Source of the DNA: Chromera velia
Taxonomy: Eukaryota; Sar; Chromeraceae
Length of the DNA: 10,389 nt
Direction of reading: 5' to 3'
Assembly: GCA_018398765.1 (NCBI GenBank)
Contig: JAHBMJ010000773.1
Location: forward strand, 30,159 to 40,547
The position numbers were made by a program, and so were the translations under genes. The notes under the pieces are model-generated. The model worked only from the letters and a program-made list of their open reading frames with translations. It did not search any database and had not been told where the DNA came from. Shown here piece after piece: positions 1 through 10,200 of this stretch (positions are counted from its first letter, which is position 1; the number at the start of each line of letters is the position of its first letter).

Positions 1-142
1 CCCCCCCTTCTCTGTGTGTGTGTGTGTGTGTGTGTGTGCATTTTGAAAAGGTGGTTTGAAACTTCGAGAACCTCTGTATGTGCGTGTGAGCGTCAAAAAA
101 AGTGCGAAAAGAGCGCATGTGATTGCGCGTCTACCTTCGCAG
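1..142 (+). other. 3' end of an upstream intron
   Basis: The window opens in non-coding sequence: a C7 run, a (GT)n dinucleotide tract at about 13-38, then unique sequence ending in a pyrimidine-rich acceptor, ctaccttcgcag, at 131-142. The following exon begins inside an RCC1 blade, so this is the tail of an intron and not an intergenic region. No promoter or start codon for the gene is visible. Confidence 0.65.
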
Positions 143-289
143 GTTTGCGTGGAACTCTTCTGGGCACCTTTTCTCCTGGGGCTCTGGGCTTCTAGGCAGG
201 GGGAGTGCAAGTGAGAGTGCAGCCCTTCCTGTCGAGCTGCAAATTCCGTCCGCATTCGAAAGTGGAGGGGTGTTAGAGGAGGTGACGGG
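143..289 (+). CDS. Exon: RCC1 blade (first visible)
   Basis: Translation in the frame of position 144 reads FAWNSSGHLFSWGSGLLGRG, then a Pro-rich linker (ALPVELQIPS) and LEEVTG. This is the RCC1 pattern: a strand ending in a WG pair (Trp codon at 177), a G-L-x-G turn, a proline linker and a V-x-x-V strand. It enters with one base of a split codon (phase 2). The 3' end is uncertain. The frame hits TGA at 327-329, and a second TGA at 360-362, so the exon must stop before 327 or the frame must shift. I place the end at 289 because a GT there and an AG at 353-354 restore the blade-like frame; a missing G in the GGGG run at 287-290 is the alternative. RCC1 propellers usually have seven blades; earlier ones must lie outside the window. 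Confidence 0.65.
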
Positions 290-1222
290 GTGTCTGGGGC
301 CTCTCTATGGGATGAACACGCGTGCCTGAATCCTGCCAGCTCATCAGAAGCCAGGGAAGTGAGACATGCGGTTACGGCCTCAAAGCGTTTGTATGGCTGT
401 GGTACTGCAGGGTTTCTTTTCGGCAACGGTTCTGACTCCGCGACTGTTGTCTCGACGCCGGCATGAATTTCCTTCCAATAATACAATGGACGTGTGCGCA
501 AATGGGGCAGGGACAATAGCGTTGAGGGAGGGGGGGAAGGTAGAGGGTTGGGGGGCACAGGGGAAGTTTCTGAAGGGTCCACAGGACGGGTGTGTGCTCT
601 CTGCCACAGAAATTGTGGCGAGTGGTGTAGAGGAGATCAGCTGTATGGGTGGAGGGAATGGTGACGGGAGTCTTTTGAATAATGTGTTCTCTGCTCATTT
701 GACAAACGGCACCATTGTTGCGTGGGGGGACAATCTGGACGGCCAGCTGGGACAAGGAGACCTGACAACCAGAAACGCTCCTGTGATAGTTGAGAATGTA
801 ACGGGGGTGACCAGTCTCGCAGAAAGCAGCAACGGTGGAATTTGGGTAGACGGACAGGGTTACTTCAATTCGCATTTTTTGATATTGACCGGACAGGGAG
901 CGGTCGGGTGGGGGGGCGATTTGTTCGGGCAGCTCTGTCTCGGGAGCACCGACACACGTCGACCTTCTCCGATTCTCATCTCAGGTGGGATTCCGTTTTT
1001 TTGTGTTTATGCATGCTTTTGAAGAGATGAATTGCGGATTTGATTTCTTCTCCGTCGAATGTACTGGAGTGGAGAAGATCTGTCGGCCAATGGGGGGTTT
1101 TGTCGATTCTTCCTTTCGAAAGTTTAACTTTAGTTTCCTTCCATTCGTTGAGTGTTTCCCCCTGTTGGTCCCCCCCTTGCCTCAGTGACTCTTTTTCCTT
1201 TTCCCACTATGCCGAGAGAGAG

Positions 1223-1265
<43 letters not shown>

Positions 1266-4180
1266 AAGAGAGAGAAAGAGAGAGAGAGAGAGAAAGAGAG
1301 GGAAAGAGAGGGAAAGGGAGAGAAAGAGAGAGAAAGAGAGAGAAAGGGAGAGAAAGAGAGAGAAAGAGAGAGACGATCGAAGAGTCTGTCTGAATTAAGA
1401 AAGGAATGAAAGGGACGGGAAGGACATTCCCTTCTGTCAACATGGGCAACTACAATCTTCACACACACCGCCTGCAGGGAGGACTCTCCAACAAAAGATC
1501 CCATTTGCATTGTCGTGTGATGCCCCCCCTTTTCTTTTTCCCCGGCCCGCTGTTCGTCCCACCGTTCCCTCTGGCTGGTTTCCCGGATTTCTTCCTCTTG
1601 CACAGGACACCAACATATTTCTGTGTTGAGGTGCAAATGCTTTTCTTGTGCCTAATTGACAGTACGCCCCGTGAACGCATCTCCGTTGGTGTTCCTGTCT
1701 CTTCCTTCCTTCCACCAATCGATTTGTTCTGCAGCTCTCGAGGACAGTGAGTGCACAAGGGGCACTCACAACTGCTTCTCGAACGGGACCTGCACGGCCG
1801 TGTTGGGCTCCTTCGTCTGTGCGTGCCCCGTGGGGTTCTCTGGGGACGGCGTGGACTGCGGTCACTCAGTCAATGCATGGGGGTGCCCTTCTTTGGTTCT
1901 CTACTGTGCATGTGACTGCGTGTATGTGTGTGTGTGTGTGTGTGTGTACTCAAGGAATGGCTTATGAAGCGAACCCGTGTGGACTGCGGTAGGTGCGCGA
2001 AGATGCGCATATCATGCATGGGCACATTGCATTCAAGTCAGCGTGGTATCGAAGCTATACTTTCAATAGACTTTCCAAATGAATGTCCTTGAGGAGTGGA
2101 CAAAAACGCCTCTCCTCAACTATCCAGATAGTGTGTTTTGTCAAATCGAAAACCAAAAAATGCTCCTAGACACCTTACAAAGCGTGCACATGTGCCTCTC
2201 TGATACTCAAGTAAGAGCTATGCATCTTCTCATCCGTTTTTGTTGAATGCAGATGACGTCAATGAGTGTGGAGACACTTCCCTGCACACCTGTGGCACTG
2301 GTACTCTGTGCGTGAACACGACGGGATCTTTTTTCTGTGACGCCTTCCCTTCTGTCTCCTGTCCTCCTTCGTTCACTCGGGGGACGGACGCTCGGGTACA
2401 CTACTGGGTCTTCGACACGACAGACTCCAGAATAGCCAACGTGACAGCACAAGACAGTGAGGATGCAACAGCACCCACACCTGTGTACTCGCGTGCCAAC
2501 GGAGATCTCATCCATCTGGGAGTCAACAACGTGACCGTGTCGGTGACCGACAGTCGTGGCAGTCCTGCCTCGTGCTGGTTTTCTGTCAAGATCACAGGTC
2601 CGTCGGTCGCTTTGCCTACTAAAACTCCACCATGATTCGGTTCCTTTTTATCGGCTCATAACACCAGGTGAGCGCCCTGCGGTCATCTCTGTGGTCTAGT
2701 TTGCCTTCGGCAGGGCTCACAGTCAACATGCACTTACGTTGTCCGGATCGATTAACTGTCTCGTTAATTGCTGACAATATGTGTGGGGGTCCAGCTGTCT
2801 CAGTCTCTCTCTGACTGCTACAAACGTTGATGAACTGCCTGCCTCCCTGCCTGCCTGCCCGTCTGCAGACTTGGAGGCGCCGCTTCTCATCTGTCCTCCT
2901 TCCCAGCAGCTGACGATGGTCAGACAAGAGTACCCGAATGCGCTGTACACCCAGACGCCCACAGTAACGGATAACGTCGATCATCCCGCACCTAATATCT
3001 CGTTTGTGTCCGGCAACGGCAGCAAGGTAAATTCCTCCTTCACCCTCGTCACCGTCTCCTCGACAGACTCTGCGGGCAACACGGGGACTTGCACCTTCTC
3101 TCTGAGGATAGACCCGTGCCCGTGGAATGCGGAGCGACCTTCTGACGGGGGGGAGTGTGATTGCGTGTCAGTCGATTGATTCGGTTTGTTTGATTTGGGA
3201 CCCGATACTCTTTCCTGCTTTAAACCGGAAACCAAGTGAGAGCCCCGCGATCCTCCGAATGGGAACGGAAGGCAGCTCTACGCACGCACAGTTTTTTCAT
3301 ATGCACCAAAAGAGAATCGCAACCGTTACGCGACAGTGCATCAATCTTCCACTGCATCAATATCTAACACCTGCATACCCCCACTCCCCCCAACAAGGCA
3401 GTCCCCCTTTTCGTTTCTGGTTTCCTCTCTGTCCTTGCGCAAACAAATGTGCCTGTGTGGCAACACTACATGCATGCGTGTCTGCAGTTACCCCTACTAC
3501 AACGACACCACATCCGGGACTCTGGTCTGCAAACTCTGTCCAGACAACTCAGCCAGGGACCAGAGCGTCCCTGTGCCCAAAATTGGACAGTGCACCTGCA
3601 AGTCAGTCAGAGGTGGGCGAGTGGACTCCCGAATTTTCTTGCGTTCAGAGGAGTATTAGAGTGCGCTTTTTCTTTGGGTTTTTGCGTCTCCGTCTACTAC
3701 ATTTCTCTCTCACACACCCACCAATTCGTTTGCTCGGGACACTTCCCATGCATGCACGTGCCTGTTCTTCCTCTTCGATCGTTTGATCCCAACTCGACCG
3801 CACAATGCGTTCCTTCCTTCCTGCAGGGATCCCTATTTTGATACCTACTTCAACGAGAGCGACCCTTACAACCTCACCTGCTCCCTCTGTGTCGACAACG
3901 CAAAGTTCAACAACGAGAATAAGCGGCGCAAGTCTACAGACACGGGGATGTGGCAATTCGGGGAATGCGAATGCGTGTGAGTCCGGCCATCGAGCGATCT
4001 TTTTTTGTGTTTTCTTCCTCTGCATCATGCCGGTATTCCGCCTCCATAGCTTTCCTCTCTTTCCGCCCTCTTTCTCTCGTGACATCTACTCGTATGGGTT
4101 CCACACTGACAGGTAGACAGTCGCCTGCCCGCACATCACAGAACACATCACTAAAAGCAATCATGCAATATTCTTAATTT

Positions 4181-4245
<65 letters not shown>

Positions 4246-7200
4246 TCCGTCCCTGCAGCGCGCCCTACTACCCGAACAGCACATCGCCATCACTCGAATG
4301 TCTCCTTTGTCCTGCAAACTCCGAGAGAAACGCCAACAGCACTGGATGCACATGCACAAAAAACGCGACGTCAGTCGATGAATGAAAAACAGGCAAAGCG
4401 AAGGAGGCGGAAACAAAGCAAAGCAAAGGAGCACACATCTGCATCTCGGCAAGATGATCGGGGCAAGTCTGCAGGTAGAGTGTGGAAAAAACTAGGTGCA
4501 TGGTTCTTCGTTCATTGCTTATTCAATCAAATTGACATTTGCATATGCATATACTTGCGTACATGCTGGTCTGTCTGTCTGTCTGTTTGCAGAAGACCGT
4601 ACTACGACGACATCCAGCCGGACGGCTCTCTCTTGTGCAGCCTCTGCCCGGACAACTCGCAGAGAAACGCAGCCGACACCGCGTGCGAATGCTCGTACGT
4701 CGATCAGCACAGACAAAGGAAGACCAGAGAGATTGATGTTTTGCTATTTTTACTCAGTTGCCAAAAAAAGGGCTTCCTAGTGGATCGTCGCTGACTGTCT
4801 GCATGTCTTCATGGATCGACTGTGTGTGTGTTCCCTCCTCATTTCTTAATTGATTGATTGATTGCAAATTAACGGCCCTTGCAAGAAAATTAACAAACGG
4901 GTTGGACGCATGCCAGTTACGTCGATGCACTTTTCCATGCAATGGGCCCTTCGATATTCGGATTTTTCGATTTGATCAGCCATCAATCTGGTCGTAGATG
5001 AACATTTGCATGCCCCGTCTCTTCATACATCCTACCGCCTTTTCTCTTAAGTTTTCCTCCATGCGCGCCCCTTCATTCCTTTTCAGCCTGCATGTCTCGG
5101 CTGCTCTCTCTCAATAGTCCATGCAACAGTCGGCTACTCTGATGATCATTTGGTATGCATACAAACGTGTTTGTTGCAGGTCTCCTTACTACGGAGAGAC
5201 TTCCTCTGTTGGGGTTCTGACCTGTCTCCTTTGTCCTTCCAACGCAGAACGAAACAGTGCTGATACTGCCTGCGTTTGCAAGTAAGTCCACCGGAACTGG
5301 ATTGCGGCTTTCCGCTGGAACATTTATTTGCTTATTTTGCGTGAAGTTCCAGTCCCTGGACAATCAGAAAGCGCTGAGTGAGACAATTTCGTGCGCCCCC
5401 GCTGAAGACGTGGAGAAGGAAGGATAGAGGAAAGCAGGGAAGGAAGAAGGAAAATTGATCACACTGAAGAAAACTACCGACAAATGATATGACTCCCCTT
5501 CATCATCTGCTGAATGGATGGATGTGTGCAGCTATCCGTACTACGACGATTATTCGTCCGGCTCTCTCATCTGCACACTGTGCCCTACGAACGCCGAGAG
5601 AAACCCAGAAGACACCGCTTGCGTCTGCCGGTCAGAGAGGGAACCAAGGAGTCTCTTGGAGTGTCTTTCTTTTTCCTCTGTCGACCCTGGTCCTTCTTTG
5701 CTCACTCTAGCTACACAGAAAGACAATGCGCGCATGCGTGCAAGGCAAATGAGCAGACATGCAACAACAGTGACTGGTCACAGACAGTCAGCTGCTTTGA
5801 CAATAAAATGAGATGAGTACGTGATCTCTCTCTTCCTCTCTCTCCTTGTGTGTGTGTGTGTGTGTCCATACATGCACTGCATCAAGGAACATCGGGCATT
5901 TGTGCGTGACTGCGTCTGCCCGGACAGAAAATTGTTTCCACACCATTCATCCGCAGTCAGCACCTCAGAAGTACATAAGTGCCTAGCTGTCTCCTTTTCT
6001 TAATTCATGCCTCTTCCTTTCTTTCTTGCTGCTCACTTCCTTCAGGTCTCTCTTCTATGATGATTACTCTTCCGGCTCTCTTGTGTGTGAGCTCTGCCCG
6101 ACAAACGCGGAAAGGAACAGCGCAGATACTGCGTGCGAATGCCGGTAGGCAACTGATCAATCGATCGACCAAATAGAACAGGAGAGCAGTTGCAATCAAC
6201 GTATTTCCAGACATGAGAAAATATGACGGTGGATGAAAGGAAGAGAAGGAAAGCCGTGAAAGCATGAGAGACAAAGACACAATCCAGCGACTTTCGCTAT
6301 AGACGCACGTGGGTCCCCTTGCGTCTCCCTGTGCATTTTCATACAGAATTTCCATACAGAAAATAAATACATAAATAGACGCACGTGGATGTCTTTGCGT
6401 CTCCCCCGTAAATGATTCTTCTTTCTACTGCATGTGCTTGCTTTGTATGCCTCGCACGGACGGGTATCTAGACCGATGGAATCGGTGTCTTCTCCTTTCA
6501 TGTGCACATCACTGAAAAGAATGCGCCGTCAGAAAAATGTACGCATGAGAAATGAATCCCCGTTTTCCCTTGCCTTTCTAATCCCGTGCATCTATCCATC
6601 TGCCCACAGGTCCCCCTACTTCGACGACCTCTCCTCAGGCTCCCTCGTCTGCGAGCTCTGCCCCTCGAATGCCCAGAGGGACTCCCTGGACCAACAGTGC
6701 ATCTGCGTGTACGTCGCTAGGGTCATCTGTTCCTTTGTATGGATGGATGTTTTTCAGTTTACGTCTAGACGAACGTTGAATTTGCGTGTACGTCAGTCAG
6801 TCAGAGAGTCAGGGAGACAAAATTGAGATGGTATGCCATCTTTTTTCTAAGTTTTCGTTGCAGTGACACTGTGGACTGTTCATTGACAAACACAGTCTCC
6901 AACGAATTAAAAGACAGGCTGCACAGATAGACACTGGATGCACGCACATGTCATCTGCTGGTGGCACAAGAACCTTGCATTCATTTCTGTATGAAAATGA
7001 ATTCTGTATGAAAATAAATGCATGTCATCTGCTGGTGGCGCAAGAACCTAAAAACAAAAGATGATGATGCAACTCGGCCAGGCAGAAAAGGGTAAAGCAG
7101 TACGAAAGGAGACAATGAGCGTAGAAAAGAAAAGAGGCGTTTTTGTTGACTGTATATGCCTAAAATTGCTATTGGAATTCATTGTGTGATTTCGTGTTGT

Positions 7201-10200
7201 GCATACGCGTGGAATGACTGAGACGAATTCATTGTGTGATTTCGTGTTGTGCATACGCGTGGAATGACTGAGACGAATTCATTGTGTGATTTCGTGTTGT
7301 GCATACGCGTGGAATGACTGAGACGAATTCATTGTGTGATTTCGTGTTGTGCAAACGCGTGGAATGACTGAGACGAATTCATTGTGTGATTTCGTGTTGT
7401 GCATACGCGTGGAATGACTGAGACGAATTCATTGTGTGATTTCGTGTTGTGCATACGCGTGGAATGACTGAGACGAATTCATTGTGTGATTTCGTGTTGT
7501 GCATACGCGTGGAATGACTGAAAAAAAAGATGAATTCATCTATTGGAATTCATTGTGTGATTTCGTGTTGTGCATACGCGTGGAATGACTGAGACGAATT
7601 CATTGTGTGATTTCGTGTTGTGCAAACGCGTGGAATGACTGAGACGAATTCATCTATTGGAATTCATTGTGTGATTTCGTGTTGTGCATACGCGTGGAAT
7701 GACTGAGACGAATTCATTGTGTGATTTCGTGTTGTGCATACGCGTGGAATGACTGAGACGAATTTATTGTGTGATTTCGTGTTGTGCATACGCGTGGAAT
7801 GACTGAGACGAATTCATTGTGTGATTTCGTGTTGTGCATACGCGTGGAATGACTGAGACGAATTCATCTATTGGAATTCATTGTGTGATTTCGTGTTGTG
7901 CATACGCGTGGAATGACTGAGACGTCCCAAGTCCGTAGAGAAGGTCCCCACCGTTCCATCTCAACCTGTATGAGTCTTTGAATGCGATCTCCGAGGATGT
8001 GGCGATGCAGCGAGTTGTCTGCTGACTTTGCCCTCGTCTCAAAAACTCTCTTCCCTTGATTCACGCACTCCCAGCCCCGTTGCTGTTTTTCTGCAGAGCG
8101 AATTACTACCGAGACTTGGAGGCTTCTAAGGAAGCAGTCATCTGCAGAAGCTGCGGGAATAACGCTTTCTCTGCAGCCGGCAGCACGCATCCCTCGGGTT
8201 GCTGGTGTGGCGAGACGTTCTACTTCGTTCCTTCTGTGGCAGACGAGAATGCTGCCGAGTGGAAAGATTCGGAGAATCTCGTGTCCTTCTGGACGGACGG
8301 AGCTTGCACCGATTGCCCGGATCACTCGTCCTGTGCGGGAGGGCTGCAGAGTAATTCTGCAGAGGGAGCAAGGAGGCTTCAAGGAACCACAGAGGAGGCG
8401 AACTTGGTACCTTTGGTTAACCACACGAGACCGGTGCCGCATGAGGGCTACGCGGTTGTGCGCTCGTTCCCTGACACACTGATTCTGGAGTGCCCAATCA
8501 AGGGGAGCTGTAAGGGAGGGGCACAAGGGAGATTCCAGGGCAGCGAGCCTCAGATGGAATGTACTGGGGGGATGCAGGGGGTACGTGTCCTCTGCTGGAG
8601 TCTGTCTGTCTGTCTGTCTGTCTATTGTGTACATGAAGAAAAGAACGGAGAAGCAGAAACATATAGTGTGTCTGTCTGTCTGTCTGTCTGTCCGCCCAAC
8701 TCTTTGTTCGTCTTCGAAAATTGCATGCATGTGCGTAAGTATGCCTGTTTGTGCAGGTATGCGTACATGCACACATGTATACGTATGCCTGTGCGGTGGA
8801 GCGCCTCACTCTCAAATTCGTGTCATCGAAATGAAAAAGGGGGACAGAGGGTCCATGCAGCGCTGTAGACTTAGGCAGGCCAGGTCATCGGATCACTCAC
8901 GCAATTGGGTGAAGGCTCCCTCCCCGCAATGATCTCATCTCTTCCACTCCCACCCTAGTAGAGAGACTGTTTTCGAATCTGGACCTCGCCCGCGCCCATG
9001 CAGGGTTTTGTTCTGACTCGTTGCATCTCTGCATTTATGTGTGCGTGCATGCATGGGTGATCGATCGACGTGCAGCCCCTGTGCGACGAGTGCTCCCAGA
9101 ACTACCAGCAGCTGTCGCCGTCGTCCACCTGCACGGCCTGTAGGGCTTCTACGGTCCTTTGGGTGGTCTCTTTCGTTGCTGTATTCCTGTGCGCAGTGGG
9201 TTTGGCCCTGTACGCTGCTTTGGTGGTCACAGAGGACCCAGAGACTGGAACGCAGTCCCACAAGGCAAGTTTGTTTGACTTTTGCTTTATCCAGCTGTCC
9301 CTCCGTCTCTTTGTGTGTGTGTTTGAGTGCGTGTCTGAAGCCGTGTCTCACTTTTCGCTTTTGCCAGACAACCTCGAGAAGCACAGCCTCAAATTGAGAG
9401 GCATTCCTTGAAGTGTCAGCACAATATGCTCTCTAGCTTCTTTAGAAGCGCACTTCCCTGAAAACACATTACCTCGTCTCTTTCTCCCTTCAGTGCAAGC
9501 GCTCTTTCTGCGGTTTCCACGCACCCTGTTTCGAGTTTGAGAAAGAAACAGAAAGCACGGTGAGTGCGCCATCTCGATCGTTGCACATTCTTTTCCCTCC
9601 CGTTTGAATTCCAACCTGCAGGTGTTGTTGAAGATTCTTCTGAACTTTCTGAACACGATTCCTCTTCTTGGGTCTTTCCGGTACACAGCCGTTGAGGTCC
9701 AGTATGAGGATCTCGAAAAGGAGGTCCCGTCTCTTGCCCGAGTGATTCCCCAAGTTGAAATTTCCATCACAACTTTTTTGCCCATCGACTCGATCCCCTC
9801 CATCAAGAGTTTCCTCTCCGTCAGCTGTTTGGTTGATTCCATATGGACAAATGGATCCTCGGCGTGGCGGTTTTTCTTTACCAAAATTGCGGAGGCGCAT
9901 TTGCCCCTCGTTCTCTATTTGCTCGACCTCATACTGGCGTTCGCAATTGTCTTCGGCTACAGGTGGGTTTCTCGAGAAAGTCGACGGGAGAGAAAGAAGA
10001 GCTAGAGGGAAGACTCATGGCCGCTACGGAAGCCAACAGCGAAGACAGAATTCTAACAAAGCAGGCATATATATGAACATGGTGTCCGAGGCTCGATAGA
10101 TGCCACATCAATGTTGCGTCTAGAGCGGAGACATATGCTTGTCAAATCAAGTTTTTGCATCCATGCATCTCACTGCAGGTTGTTCAATCGGAAGGACCTT

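Larger units (their letters stand above)
6709..8096 (+). other. Intron (1,388 nt, phase 2) carrying a minisatellite
   Basis: From gtacgtcgctag to tttttctgcag. It has three parts. At 6709-7174 there is AT-richer unique sequence with an AGTC-type run (6792-6802) and a 29-nt direct duplication (6947-6975 and 7021-7049). At 7175-7923 there is a 50-bp minisatellite. At 7924-8096 there is unique sequence with a pyrimidine-rich end. The long open frame on the minus strand across 7864-8772 is composed of the minisatellite, antisense exon and intron sequence, and is not credible as a gene. Confidence 0.75.

Noticed and set aside
429-510. Intron to explain the frame change near 464
   Set aside because: It is phase-compatible but would leave only 23 codons between blade markers and remove a good blade strand (MDVCANGAG).
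372-875. Minus-strand open frame of 167 codons opposite the RCC1 exon
   Set aside because: The plus strand shows regular RCC1 blade spacing; the antisense frame shows no motif.
1130-1636. Open frames on both strands rich in Arg-Glu or Ser-Leu
   Set aside because: They are translations of the GA tract in an intron; composition alone explains them.
2662-2680. Strong-looking donor caccaggtgagc
   Set aside because: It lies beyond an in-frame TGA and is in the wrong phase for the next HYR exon.
5905-5926. Vestigial Cys-repeat exon end inside the R6-R7 intron
   Set aside because: Only about a dozen bases resemble the R6 3' end; no PYYDD or CxLCP upstream, and no acceptor at the right distance.
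7175-7923. CRISPR-like array
   Set aside because: Units are contiguous 50-bp copies with no variable spacers; the only interruptions are identical 14-bp elements, in a eukaryotic intron.
7864-8772. Long (302-codon) minus-strand open frame
   Set aside because: It runs across minisatellite, antisense of a strongly supported Cys-rich exon and CTGT repeats (Asp-Arg-Gln-Thr periodicity). No domain is visible, and the plus-strand exon explains the openness.
9368-9411. Extra exon after the gccag acceptor
   Set aside because: In the required phase it meets TGA after nine codons, and it lacks a compatible donor; the acceptor at 9493 gives a continuous frame.
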